Shown here piece by piece: positions 35,546 to 44,024 of a stretch of 64,000 nucleotides of DNA. Under the pieces are notes generated by a model. That model was not told where the DNA came from and searched no databases. It was given only the letters and a program-made list of their open reading frames with translations. The translations under genes were made by a program, and so were the position numbers. Each line of letters begins with the position of its first letter. Position 1 is the stretch's first letter. Source of the DNA: Ruegeria arenilitoris (GTDB lineage Bacteria; Pseudomonadota; Alphaproteobacteria; Rhodobacterales; Rhodobacteraceae); contig NZ_WQDA01000002.1 of assembly GCF_013032855.1 (NCBI RefSeq), positions 124,001 to 188,000 on the forward strand, written 5' to 3'.

Positions 35546-37900
35546 TCAGTTCGGGATCAGGTCCGGCACGATCGTCACAATCGACGGGAAGAACCACAGA
35601 ATTCCGATGCCCACCACCTGGATCAGCACGAAGGGGATGATCCCGCGGTAGATATGGCCCGTCGTTACCTCTTTCGGCGCCACGCCGCGCAGATAGAACA
35701 GCGCAAAGCCAAATGGCGGCGTCAGGAACGAGGTCTGCAGGTTCACCGCCACCATGATCGTCACCCATTTCGGGTCGAACGACCCGCCATAGATCACCGG
35801 ACCCACGATCGGGATCACGATGTAGATGATCTCGAGGAAGTCCAGCACGAAGCCAAGGATGAACAGCACCAGCATCACGATCAGGAAGACCGTGAACTCG
35901 TTGTCAAAGCTCTTCAGGAACTGCTGGATGTAGTGTTCCCCGCCGAACGAGATCACCACCAGGTTCAGCAGCTGCGAGCCGATCAGGATGGTGAACACCA
36001 TCGAAGTCACCTTGGCGGTTTCCCGCACCACCGGTGTCAGAACACCGCTGGCATACAGCACCCAGCAAGCGAACAGCAGGCCGAACAGCGCATAGAGGTA
36101 GGTGGCATAGGCCAGGATGAACGCAATCCAGGTCTCGACGCTTACATCGCCTTGGTTCACGCGGAGGTCAAAGTTGACACCCAGCAGAAGGCAGATGATG
36201 ACGGCGAAGGTGGACCAAATGATCACCTTGCCGGATCGCCCCTGATCCTGCAGTTTGCGATAGGCCGCCAGCATGATGGCCCCGCCTGCCCCCAGCGCTG
36301 CTGCCGGAGTCGGGTTGGTCACACCACCCAGGATCGACCCAAGTACCGCGATGATCAGAACCAACGGCGGGAATACCACGCGGATCAGATCATTGGTCGC
36401 ACAGCGCGCCGCCGCTTCCTTGCAGCCATACATGGCAAGCCCGAAAGGCAGCGCCAGCAGCAGGAAGGTGGCCCCCGACGAGGTGGTCGGCGCAATCAGC
36501 AGCACATCGACCAGCAGCATCAGGATCAGCCCGATTGCACCCACGATCAGCGGCTGCGGCGATTGCGAAGGCGCAATGCCGCGACCCAGAACCAGCGTCA
36601 GACCCAGCAGTACGACCATGACCGCGACACCGGTGCCGATCGGGGCGGCAGCCGCAATCTTGGCTTCACGGGCCGAAGCCAGTTCTTCTTCGCTCAGTCG
36701 TTGCGCTTCGGTTGCGCCGCCGGCAGCATCGATGGCTTCCTGCTCGGCCACGGCCTTGTCCCAGGCCGCCTGACCATGCAGGTCGATCATCGAGGCCTTG
36801 CACTCCTCGGATACGTTGGTGCGCAACGAGGCTGCCTCACCGATATCCGAGAAGCCGGAAACCGTGATGTTCTGGCTGCCGATGACACCGGCGCTTCCCA
36901 GCAGAACCGCGCCCACGATCAGTGCGACCGGGGCACCCAGCAGCCAGGTCAGCCCTTCCGAGCGGGTGATGGTCTCGCCGCTGCCCCCTGACAGTTCGAC
37001 CGCAGGTGCCTTGTGCGGGTTGAGCAGCGCGTATCCAAAGGCATAAAGCGCATAGAGCAGCGCCAGCATGATCCCCGGCAGCAGCGCCGCCTGGAACAGC
37101 GTCCCCACCGAAACCACGGCAGGCTCGCCCAGATAGGTCAGCGCGTCGGTACATCCAGCTTCGACTGCGCGGGTCTCCTGCGCCGTCGAATACAGGTCAC
37201 CCGCCAGCGTGCCCAGCAGAACAATCACGATCGAGGGCGGAATGATCTGCCCCAGCGTGCCCGAGGCCGCGATCACGCCCGTCGCCAGCTCTGGCGAGTA
37301 GTTGTTGCGCAGCATGGTCGGCAGGGCCAGCAGGCCCATCGTCACCACGGTCGCGCCCACAATACCGGTCGAGGCCGCAAGGAATGCCCCCACAACCACG
37401 ATCGACACCGCCAGACCACCCGGCAGCGGGCCAAAGACGCGCGCCATTGTGGTCAGCAGATCGTTGGCGATTTTCGAGCGTTCCAGCGTGATGCCCATCA
37501 GCACGAACATCAGCACCGCCAGCAGAGTCTCGATCGACTGACCGGCCAGAACTCGTTCGTTGATACGGTTCACGATGAAGGATACGTTGCGGTCCAACGC
37601 GGTTTCCCAACCCTGAACAAAGACCGGCTCGGCGATCCTTGGCAGGTCCGGGTATCGGAACACGGATATCACATCGGGTTTCACACCCGAATTCACGATG
37701 TCCCGATAGGCTTGCGAGCTTGTGTCGATCGCCTGGTGGATCAGCAACCCGGCGCTGTCCAGCGCGGCGATGATCCCGAAGGAGATGATACCGGCCCCGC
37801 CGATGGCAAACGCCACCGGAAAGCCGCTGAGAATCCCGCCAAACAGGCAGAGGAATACGATAATGAGGCCTATCTCGACGCCATCAAGTCCGAATAGCAT
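35546..37900 (-). CDS. dctM: TRAP transporter large permease (DctM), extended form
   Basis: A 784-residue multi-pass permease that couples substrate uptake to the Na+ gradient in a tripartite TRAP system. The first half has the DctM signature GGLAVSIVVVGAFLAASTGIVGATVVTMGLLALP and GTLGQIIPPSIVIVLLG; the C-terminal AVNLQTSFLTPPFGFALFYLRGV matches the second signature. It is nearly twice the usual 430 residues: hydrophilic insertions occur around residues 60-125 and 342-418 (the second Ala/Glu-rich), and extra helices separate the two halves. The gene follows dctQ by 17 bp. Confidence 0.92.
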   Translation of the reverse strand: MLFGLDGVEIGLIIVFLCLFGGILSGFPVAFAIGGAGIISFGIIAALDSAGLLIHQAIDTSSQAYRDIVNSGVKPDVISVFRYPDLPRIAEPVFVQGWETALDRNVSFIVNRINERVLAGQSIETLLAVLMFVLMGITLERSKIANDLLTTMARVFGPLPGGLAVSIVVVGAFLAASTGIVGATVVTMGLLALPTMLRNNYSPELATGVIAASGTLGQIIPPSIVIVLLGTLAGDLYSTAQETRAVEAGCTDALTYLGEPAVVSVGTLFQAALLPGIMLALLYALYAFGYALLNPHKAPAVELSGGSGETITRSEGLTWLLGAPVALIVGAVLLGSAGVIGSQNITVSGFSDIGEAASLRTNVSEECKASMIDLHGQAAWDKAVAEQEAIDAAGGATEAQRLSEEELASAREAKIAAAAPIGTGVAVMVVLLGLTLVLGRGIAPSQSPQPLIVGAIGLILMLLVDVLLIAPTTSSGATFLLLALPFGLAMYGCKEAAARCATNDLIRVVFPPLVLIIAVLGSILGGVTNPTPAAALGAGGAIMLAAYRKLQDQGRSGKVIIWSTFAVIICLLLGVNFDLRVNQGDVSVETWIAFILAYATYLYALFGLLFACWVLYASGVLTPVVRETAKVTSMVFTILIGSQLLNLVVISFGGEHYIQQFLKSFDNEFTVFLIVMLVLFILGFVLDFLEIIYIVIPIVGPVIYGGSFDPKWVTIMVAVNLQTSFLTPPFGFALFYLRGVAPKEVTTGHIYRGIIPFVLIQVVGIGILWFFPSIVTIVPDLIPN

Positions 37901-37917
37901 TGTCTTGGTCTCCGTCC

Positions 37918-38844
37918 TTAATGTGTGCCTTCGTAGGCTTCTTCACCCTCGCCAAGGCTGTCCTTGTCGAGGTATTTTCCAGTGCTTTCCGGGCCTTCGA
38001 CATATTCGAGATAGGACCGGTAGAAGAACGCGATCGCGTGCAGGAACACCATCGCGGCAAAGGCCACAAGCAGGATCTTGAACAGGAAGTAGGCATTGAA
38101 ACCGTTGGGGCTGAAGCCGATGGTTTCTACGTTCCAGCGCAGCGCGCGAGATTTCATCACCAGCCGGTCCAGCGTGTCGCTGGCCGAGGGCTTCGGCACG
38201 ATCAGGTGACGCCACATGAAGTACCAGCCATACATCCAGGTCAGCACGGCGATGGGCATCATGAAAAGGATCGAGCCCAGCATGTCGACCACACGCTTGG
38301 CCCGGTGTGAAATGCCGGCATAAACGAGGTCCACGCGGACGTGGCCGCCCTGCACGAAGGTGTAGGTGCAGCACAGGCAGACGACGAGCGCGTTGTACAG
38401 CTTCAGCTCTTCGGCATACCAGCTGATATCCATCTGGAACGGGATACCCAGACCAAACGCCATGTCAGGCCGCGCGAACACGCGCTGCATGAATACGATG
38501 ACGATTTGCTGGATCACCATCAGCAGGCCCGCCCAGGCAAAGAAACGCCCGGTCGTGTTGGCGAACCCTTCCAAAACGCGCACCATGCCCCACATGAAGC
38601 CACGGAAGTAAAGCCCGATCGCGGTCAGCACGAGGAAGATCGTGAAGACCACGAAAAAGAACTCGACCGACCCGCCGTAGTAGACAAAGCGCATGATTGC
38701 TTCTTTGTCCGACCAGTTCAGCCACAGCTGCGGATGCGTGATGGCGTATCCGAAATTATAGAAGGCTTCGGCGATGCTCTGAACGAACCAAACCAGTCCG
38801 TTCCACAGGGCGCCGAAGAACGAGATACCGTTTTCGTCCTGCAT
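37918..38844 (-). CDS. dctQ: TRAP transporter small permease (DctQ), extended form
   Basis: A 308-residue four- to five-helix membrane protein. The core around EFFFVVFTIFLVLTAIGLYFRGF, YNALVVCLCCTYTFVQGGHVRVDL and MLGSILFMMPIAVLTWMYGWYF includes the VRVDL motif typical of DctQ. It is longer than the usual 160-200 residues, with an extra N-terminal segment before the first helix and additional hydrophobic stretches. It works as a membrane complex with DctM. Its start lies 124 bp after the dctP stop, with a large hairpin between. Confidence 0.88.
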   Translation of the reverse strand: MQDENGISFFGALWNGLVWFVQSIAEAFYNFGYAITHPQLWLNWSDKEAIMRFVYYGGSVEFFFVVFTIFLVLTAIGLYFRGFMWGMVRVLEGFANTTGRFFAWAGLLMVIQQIVIVFMQRVFARPDMAFGLGIPFQMDISWYAEELKLYNALVVCLCCTYTFVQGGHVRVDLVYAGISHRAKRVVDMLGSILFMMPIAVLTWMYGWYFMWRHLIVPKPSASDTLDRLVMKSRALRWNVETIGFSPNGFNAYFLFKILLVAFAAMVFLHAIAFFYRSYLEYVEGPESTGKYLDKDSLGEGEEAYEGTH

Positions 38845-38920
38845 AATGTCCCCAGGTCCCGTTGGTTGCGACGCTGATTATAGCGGAAAACCGTGCGATC
38901 CGCGCATCTGCAACAGGAAA

Positions 38921-38947
38921 GGTTTCCCCGCACGTGGCGGGGAAACC
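38921..38947 (-). terminator. Intercistronic hairpin between dctP and dctQ
   Basis: GGTTTCCCCGC (38921-38931) and GCGGGGAAACC (38937-38947) form a perfect 11-bp stem with a 5-nt loop; on the minus strand it is followed by TTTCC. It lies 21 bp after the dctP stop. The position suits partial termination or 3' stabilisation of the dctP message. Confidence 0.7.
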
Positions 38948-38968
38948 GTTTGATTGCCAGACGGCCAG

Positions 38969-40051
38969 TTAGCCCAGAACGCGGTCGCGCTGCGCGGTGT
39001 AGACGCCCGAAGACATGTTCAGCCACGACGACGAGGCTTTCATCGATGCCATCGCGCTGTCGTGGATCTTCTTGAACAGCTCGTCGCTCATGTTCTCGGC
39101 CAGAACTTCCTGGCTGGCTTGTCCGAAGGCATCCCAGACACTGTCGGGGAATTCCATGACCTTTACGCCACCGGCCTGCAGACGCTGCAGCGCCGCGCCG
39201 TTGTTGGCCAGGAACTGTGCCAGGTTCCACTGGTGCGCTTCGCCGGCAGCGATCTCGATGATCTTCTGGTGCGCCGGCGAGAGGCTTTCGAACACGTCGC
39301 GGTTGGTGGCCAGCGACAGGCCTGCGCCCGGCTCGTGGAAACCGGCGGTGTAGTAGATCTTGGTGATCTCCTGGAAACCGGCCTTTTCGTCGGCCCAGGG
39401 ACCGATCCACTCGGTGCCGTCGATGGCACCCGAGGACAGCGCCTGGTACACTTCCGAACCCGGAATGTTCTGAACCGATGCGCCCAGTTTGCCCAGAGCC
39501 TTGCCGCCCAGACCCGGCATACGGAACTTCAGGCCGTTGAAGTCTTCGGGGCTGTTGATCTCTTTCGAGTACCAGCCGCCGGCCTGCGCACCGGTGTTGC
39601 CTGCCAGGAACGATTTCAGGCCGAAGATCTGGCCCAGTTCGTCATGCAGCTCCATGCCGCCATCGAAATAGTACCAGTTCACCAGTTCCTGCGCGGTCAT
39701 TCCGAACGGAACGGCGGTGAAGAACGCATAGCCCGGGTGCTGACCGACAAAGTAATAGTCAGCGGCGTGATACATGTCAGCCTGACCCGACGAGACCGCG
39801 TCGAACACTTCGAACGCGCCCACCAGTTCGCCCGCGGCCTTGATGTCAACGGTTAGGTTGCCGTCGGACATTGCGGTGATGCTGTCGGCGCAACGCTGCG
39901 CGCTGTCGAACACGCCAGCCAGACCGCGGCCCCACGAGGTAACCATGGTCAGCGTGCGCTTGCCCTGCGCATAGGCAGGTGCCGCCAGTGCGGTTGCCGC
40001 TGCGGCCGAGCCGCCCAGTGCCGACGTCTTTAGAAACTTACGACGATCCAT
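38969..40051 (-). CDS. dctP: TRAP transporter periplasmic substrate-binding protein (DctP, TakP-like)
   Basis: A 360-residue binding protein with a Tat signal: MDRRKFLKTSALGG (twin-arginine motif RRKFLK) and a cleavage site near AYAQ. The mature protein has the DctP family pattern: AGELVGAFEVFDAVSSGQADMYHAADYYF, NTGAQAGGWYSKEINSPEDFNGLKFRMPG and DGTEWIGPWADEKAGF. These resemble TakP, which binds alpha-keto acids such as pyruvate; substrate is therefore a guess. ATG 40051 is preceded by GGGGAGG; a GTG at 40078 is rejected. It is the first gene of the dctPQM operon. Confidence 0.92.
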   Translation of the reverse strand: MDRRKFLKTSALGGSAAAATALAAPAYAQGKRTLTMVTSWGRGLAGVFDSAQRCADSITAMSDGNLTVDIKAAGELVGAFEVFDAVSSGQADMYHAADYYFVGQHPGYAFFTAVPFGMTAQELVNWYYFDGGMELHDELGQIFGLKSFLAGNTGAQAGGWYSKEINSPEDFNGLKFRMPGLGGKALGKLGASVQNIPGSEVYQALSSGAIDGTEWIGPWADEKAGFQEITKIYYTAGFHEPGAGLSLATNRDVFESLSPAHQKIIEIAAGEAHQWNLAQFLANNGAALQRLQAGGVKVMEFPDSVWDAFGQASQEVLAENMSDELFKKIHDSAMASMKASSSWLNMSSGVYTAQRDRVLG

Positions 40052-40080
40052 AAGAGTATTCCTCCCCTTCATAGTCACGA

Positions 40081-40097
40081 CTCGGGCAGCGCCCGAG
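40081..40097 (-). promoter_or_regulatory. Hairpin in the dctP 5' leader
   Basis: CTCGGGC and GCCCGAG flank a 3-nt loop, a perfect 7-bp inverted repeat 30 bp upstream of the dctP start. It may fold in the leader RNA or act as an operator; no T tract follows. Confidence 0.4.
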
Positions 40098-40146
40098 CCA
40101 GTCGTTTACGGTAGCGTCACCCTAATGATGGCCGGTTGAAAAGGAA

Positions 40147-40163
40147 TACCTATTACTACGTAG
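40147..40163. promoter_or_regulatory. Candidate response-regulator site in the dctP-kinase gap
   Basis: TACCTATTACTACGTAG contains TACCTAT, a match to the NarL-type heptamer TACYYMT, next to the palindrome CTACGTAG (40156-40163). It lies between divergent dctP and the histidine-kinase gene, whose partner regulator has a NarL/LuxR-type DNA-binding domain. The binding is inferred. Confidence 0.35.
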
Positions 40164-40298
40164 ATCAGATGGTTTTTTCTGCAGAACGCGCAATTCCCGG
40201 GCTCATTTCTACCCGCAAACCGCGAGTTCCGGGCGTTCCGAGCGCCGGAATGCCCAATCTCTTTGCAATTTCACCCCCGCTTGCGTATCGATTCGACC

Positions 40299-41732
40299 AT
40301 GGGGAAATTCCGCGCTCTGCTTTCACTGACCTATGCTCAGAAGCTGTCGCTGGTTGCGGCCATTCCGCTGGTCGTGGCCGTGGCCGCGATCGCGGTCATG
40401 GTGGCCTACGAATCCCGCGCGACGGCTGAACGCGAGATCAAGGCGTTGGAGCGTCGGCTGATCGAGGCCAAGAAGGAAGAGCTGCGCAATTACGTGACAC
40501 AGGCCCGAAACGGGTTCGCATACATCTACGGACGCGCGTCTCCGGATGACAAGGTCGCCCAGAATCTGGTGACCCAGATCCTGTCGGCGATGATCTACGG
40601 AAAGGACGGGTTCTTCTTCGTGTATGATTATGACGGCAACAACCTTGTCAGCCCGCGCCAGACCGAGTTCATCAATCAGAACTGGGAAGGCCTGACGGAC
40701 AGCGAGGGTGTTCCGGTCGTCGACGAGTTCATCCGCCTGGCCCGGCAGGGTGCCGGATGGCACAGTTTCATGTGGCAGAAGCCCTCGACCGGGGAAGAGG
40801 CGATGATGATCGCTTATGTCGTCGGCCTGCAGGATTGGCGTTGGGCCGTGGGAACCGGTGTATTCATCGACGACATCGTGGCCACCGTTGCAAATGCCCG
40901 CGCCGAGGTCGAAGCGCGGGTGCAACGCACGTTCCTGTATATAGGCGGTATCGTTCTGGCGGCGGTTCTGATCGTCTTCGCCTCGGGGATGCTGTTGAAC
41001 ATCCGCGAACGCCGGCTTGCGGATGCCAAGCTGAAGGAACTGACCAAGCGGGTCATCGACGCGCAGGAGGAAGAGCGCGGCCGGGTGGCGCGTGAGCTGC
41101 ATGACGGGATCAGCCAGATCCTGGTCGGGGTGCGCTATGCGCTGGACAATGCCCGGCGGCGCCTGTCCAAGGGCGATCATGACGGCGCACGTGCGCCGCT
41201 GGACAAGGGCATCGACAACCTGGGAACCGCGATAACCGAAGTGCGCCGCATCAGTCGCGACCTGCGGCCAGGCGTCTTGGATGACTTGGGCCTTGGCCCG
41301 GCCCTGAAGGCGCTGACCGACGATTTCCGCGAACGGACCGGGATCGAGACCGAGTTTTCGACCGTCGTGTTCCGCAATCGTCTGGACCAGGACAGCAAGA
41401 TCGCCCTCTACCGTATCGCGCAAGAGGCGCTGACGAATATCGAACGCCATTCTGGCGCAACCCGCGTCACGATCGACCTGCGCGGCCACAAGAAGGGCGC
41501 GACCATGCGCATCACCGACAACGGGCGTGGCCTTCGGTCACGACCGGGCCGGGTCAGCACCGGGATCGGGCTGCGCAACATGCAAGAGCGCATAGAACAG
41601 CTTGACGGGTCCCTGCGTATCCTGTCATCACGCGGCGCACAAAGTGGTACAGTGATCGAAGTCAGCCTGCCGCTGAGCCACCTGTTGCCGCCGCAGGAAG
41701 ACGCGACACCCAAAGGAAAGGCCGGTTCCTGA
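40299..41732 (+). CDS. Cache-domain sensor histidine kinase (NarL/HisKA_3 type)
   Basis: A 477-residue membrane kinase. TM1 is about 17-37, a periplasmic single-Cache sensor domain spans about 45-195 (KDGFFFVYDYDGNNLVSPRQ, GAGWHSFMWQKPSTGEEAMMIAYV), and TM2 is about 212-234. HisKA_3 has the phospho-acceptor His268 in RGRVARELHDGISQILVG, and the HATPase domain has TNIERHSGA, DNGRGL and GIGLRNMQERI. Such Cache kinases sense small organic acids. It is divergent from dctP and coupled to the response regulator at 41732. No strong SD precedes ATG 40299. Confidence 0.9.
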   Translation: MGKFRALLSLTYAQKLSLVAAIPLVVAVAAIAVMVAYESRATAEREIKALERRLIEAKKEELRNYVTQARNGFAYIYGRASPDDKVAQNLVTQILSAMIYGKDGFFFVYDYDGNNLVSPRQTEFINQNWEGLTDSEGVPVVDEFIRLARQGAGWHSFMWQKPSTGEEAMMIAYVVGLQDWRWAVGTGVFIDDIVATVANARAEVEARVQRTFLYIGGIVLAAVLIVFASGMLLNIRERRLADAKLKELTKRVIDAQEEERGRVARELHDGISQILVGVRYALDNARRRLSKGDHDGARAPLDKGIDNLGTAITEVRRISRDLRPGVLDDLGLGPALKALTDDFRERTGIETEFSTVVFRNRLDQDSKIALYRIAQEALTNIERHSGATRVTIDLRGHKKGATMRITDNGRGLRSRPGRVSTGIGLRNMQERIEQLDGSLRILSSRGAQSGTVIEVSLPLSHLLPPQEDATPKGKAGS

Positions 41733-42376
41733 TGACCGAAACGATCCGAGTCCTTATCGTCGACGATCACCCCATGGTCGCCGAGGGCATCCAGTCGATC
41801 CTCGAGAGTTTTGACGACATCAAGGTCGTCGGCACGTTGGGCAATGGCCGTGACGCGGTTGATCAGGCCGCGCGCCTGCAGCCCGATGTCATCCTGATGG
41901 ATCTGAACATGCCGGGGCTCGGGGGGCTCAGCGCCACTGAACTGATCCTCGAACGGTTGCCCGACACCCGCATTCTCATTCTGTCGATGCATGACAGCCC
42001 GGAATACATCTCGACCGCATTGAGCCACGGGGCCAAGGGCTATGTTCTCAAGGATGTGCCGACTGACGAAATCAAGCAGGCCATAGACGCGGTCATGCGT
42101 GGAGAGCGCTATCTGTGCACCGGGGCGATCGGATCGCTGGAACCGAAAGAGGATGCGGCGCGCGAAGCACTCACCGGACGCGAGCAGACGATCCTTCTGG
42201 AATTGGCGCAAGGCAAGTCGAACAAGGAAGTCGCGCTGGCGCTGGATATTTCGGTTCGCACGGTCGAAACCCATCGCAAAAACATCAAGCGCAAGCTGGG
42301 CATCTCATCGACTGCCGGCCTGACCCGATATGCGCTGGAACATGGCGTTCTGCAAGGAACCGGCGTGGCCTTCTGA
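41732..42376 (+). CDS. NarL/LuxR-family response regulator
   Basis: A 214-residue regulator. The receiver domain (about 5-120) has VDDHPMVAEGI, the phospho-acceptor Asp57 in DVILMDLNMPGLGG, Thr/Ser and Lys (YVLKDVP) switch residues. The LuxR-type helix-turn-helix (about 150-210) reads LTGREQTILLELAQGKSNKEVALALDISVRTVETHRKNIKRKLG. Its ATG overlaps the kinase stop by one base, so the pair is translationally coupled. It probably controls the adjacent TRAP operon (inference from divergent position). Confidence 0.92.
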   Translation: MTETIRVLIVDDHPMVAEGIQSILESFDDIKVVGTLGNGRDAVDQAARLQPDVILMDLNMPGLGGLSATELILERLPDTRILILSMHDSPEYISTALSHGAKGYVLKDVPTDEIKQAIDAVMRGERYLCTGAIGSLEPKEDAAREALTGREQTILLELAQGKSNKEVALALDISVRTVETHRKNIKRKLGISSTAGLTRYALEHGVLQGTGVAF

Positions 42377-42406
42377 CGGCCGCACCATCAGCGCAGCTTC
42401 CGCGCT

Positions 42407-42781
42407 TCAACGGATTCCTTCGCCGAAAAAGATCAGCGTGCCGTCCTCATCCAGAACGTGAAACTCTCGCTGTTGATATGGCTGATCAAATGGCGCACGA
42501 ACCCGCCCTTCGGGCAGGTCTTCGAGTTTGGGACTCAGGCTTTCGTACAAATCGTCTATATCCTCGACATCGATATAAAAGGATTGCTCGTGGCCCAGCG
42601 GCAGGCCATCTGCGCGCGGCGGGCATTCCAGCAGGCGAATTGCAACCGGGCCAAGCCTGAGAAAAGCATAGTTGTCTTGCGTGAACCCACACGCGAAACC
42701 CAGGCGATCGCAGTAGAATGCAATTTGCCGGCTCAGCGAGGAACACAGGACAAAGGGGGTCAGCTGAAGAATACGTGGCAC
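42407..42781 (-). CDS. VOC-family protein
   Basis: A 124-residue vicinal-oxygen-chelate fold protein. ILQLTPFVLCSSLSRQIAFYCDRLGF opens module one and QSFYIDVEDIDDLYESL with REFHVLDEDGTLIFFGE closes module two. GTG 42781 is preferred because AGGGAG lies 7-8 bp upstream; an in-frame GTG at 42814 would add 11 residues. Bleomycin-resistance-like proteins have diverse roles and none is assignable. It is convergent with the response regulator (30-bp gap) and downstream of the 2OG oxygenase on its strand. Confidence 0.75.
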   Translation of the reverse strand: MPRILQLTPFVLCSSLSRQIAFYCDRLGFACGFTQDNYAFLRLGPVAIRLLECPPRADGLPLGHEQSFYIDVEDIDDLYESLSPKLEDLPEGRVRAPFDQPYQQREFHVLDEDGTLIFFGEGIR

Positions 42782-42825
42782 CTTGCACTCCCTGGCAGGA
42801 TCTGACTGCTCCACCCTAGCACGGG

Positions 42826-43671
42826 TCAGTCCAGAAGCTCATCGTTTCGCACCCCCTCCCTGTCGCGATGACACGGCAGCACACGGCCGTAGAGCTGCCG
42901 AGTACGCTCGACCCCGCCACACATGCCTTCGGCCTCGACAAAGGAGAATATCCCCACGTAGCGCGGCCGTGCACCCGACACTGGCGCCACGCGATGCAAG
43001 GAATAGCGCCCCCGAAAGATTTGCAGATCACCGGGATTGAGCTCCAACTGGCGCACCATTCCCATATTGCCGTCTAGAACCGAGGCCACCTTGTCAAAGT
43101 TCTCCTCCTCAGCGGTGCGCAGGTTCGGCGCGTATTCAAAGGCGCCGCCTTGCTCGCCATTCTGGATCGCCAGAGTAACCGTGTAGTTGTTCGTGTCGAA
43201 ATGCCACGGAAAGCCCTGCCCCTCTTCGACCACGTTGATGATCACATCCGCCAATGGATCATCGTAGCGAAAGAACCGATCCGCGGGTTCATTCAACGCG
43301 TCGCGGATGAAGGGCAGAAATCCTTCGAACTCGTAGATTCTGCGCAGGGGGCCGGTAGACGGGAAATTGTCGGCCGGAACAAAGGCGTTCGACCGGTCAT
43401 AGAACCGACGGATCGGGTGGGCGATACCAAAGCGGGGATCGTCCTTGGTGAAATAGGCGTTGGTCCGGTTGAAACTGCGATGCGCACTCGGCGCGACGGC
43501 TTCGGCTTCGGTCAGCAACTGACTCAACCCGTCTTCGTGGACAAATCCGGGTAAAACTGCGCAACCATCCTTGTCGAGGTCACGACGAATGTCATCGATC
43601 AACCGATCATAGGCCGCCGAATTCGGACGATCGATCGGATAGCGCCCTAGGTCCACCAGATCCACCAGCAT
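42826..43671 (-). CDS. 2-oxoglutarate/Fe(II)-dependent oxygenase, HalD/ArpA-like
   Basis: A 281-residue double-stranded beta-helix oxygenase. The facial triad is visible: His157 and Asp159 in FPWHFDTNNYTVTLAIQ, and His226 in GRYSLHRVAPVSGARPRYVGIFSF, where a following Arg would bind 2-oxoglutarate. The QGGAFEYAPNLRT segment is typical of the ArpA/HalD-type amino-acid-modifying enzymes. Substrate is unknown; an amino acid is possible. It is divergent from the ilv operon, whose promoter lies 221 bp away, and just upstream of a VOC gene. Confidence 0.8.
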   Translation of the reverse strand: MLVDLVDLGRYPIDRPNSAAYDRLIDDIRRDLDKDGCAVLPGFVHEDGLSQLLTEAEAVAPSAHRSFNRTNAYFTKDDPRFGIAHPIRRFYDRSNAFVPADNFPSTGPLRRIYEFEGFLPFIRDALNEPADRFFRYDDPLADVIINVVEEGQGFPWHFDTNNYTVTLAIQNGEQGGAFEYAPNLRTAEEENFDKVASVLDGNMGMVRQLELNPGDLQIFRGRYSLHRVAPVSGARPRYVGIFSFVEAEGMCGGVERTRQLYGRVLPCHRDREGVRNDELLD

Positions 43672-43844
43672 GCCGTCCTCCCTGACTTGTTCGCAGCCCC
43701 AGCCTGACCCAGCCCGGACCCCGCATCATGCCCGTTTCAGACATCGCTCTGACGCATTCTGACCTCGACCACCGCTGGGAACTCGGCAAAACTCGGCCAG
43801 TATTTCCGGAAATTTCCCCACATGCGGCAATCTGCGCAACAAAA

Positions 43845-43861
43845 TGTCGCAAAATTCGACA
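43845..43861. promoter_or_regulatory. 17-bp dyad upstream of the ilv promoter
   Basis: TGTCG and CGACA flank 7 bp (43845-43849, 43857-43861), 30 bp before the ilv -35 box. It could bind an activator or repressor of either divergent gene. No known motif is matched. Confidence 0.3.
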
Positions 43862-43891
43862 TCAGAGTCAGGAAATTGGCCAGATTGCCTG

Positions 43892-43918
43892 TTGACGCCC
43901 CTTCGCGCCGCCCATAAT
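43892..43918 (+). promoter_or_regulatory. Promoter of the ilv operon
   Basis: TTGACG (43892-43897) and CATAAT (43913-43918) are spaced by 15 bp, somewhat short for sigma-70. The box pair is the best in the region and places the transcript start just before the leader peptide. Confidence 0.55.
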
Positions 43919-43949
43919 GTCTGCCCCACGCAAAAAGGAGCCTCTGGCG

Positions 43950-43997
43950 ATGAGAACGCTAGTCGTAATCGTAGGAACCACGCGCATGGGCCGGTAA
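43950..43997 (+). CDS. ilv leader peptide (branched-chain amino acid attenuator)
   Basis: A 15-residue peptide MRTLVVIVGTTRMGR preceded by AAGGAG (43935-43940). Codons 4-8 are CTA GTC GTA ATC GTA: one Leu, three Val and one Ile in a row, including CTA and GTA, which should be uncommon in this GC-rich genome. Scarcity of charged Val, Leu or Ile tRNA would stall the ribosome here. It lies directly upstream of overlapping antiterminator and terminator stems and of acetolactate synthase, so it is a classical attenuation leader. Confidence 0.88.
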   Translation: MRTLVVIVGTTRMGR

Positions 43998-44024
43998 CGG
44001 TAAGCCATAATCGAACCCATGCGC
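43982..44024 (+). promoter_or_regulatory. Antiterminator stem of the ilv attenuator
   Basis: GCGCATGGG (43982-43990, within leader codons 11-14) is perfectly complementary to CCCATGCGC (44016-44024). The downstream arm shares 44023-44024 with the terminator's first arm. A ribosome stalled at codons 4-8 would leave this pairing free to form; a ribosome at the stop codon would cover its first arm. Confidence 0.8.

Noticed and set aside
35654..36991. 445-codon frame opposite dctM
   Set aside because: Antisense to a clear membrane permease; composition (His/Gln/Arg-rich) is that of a reverse-complemented hydrophobic protein.
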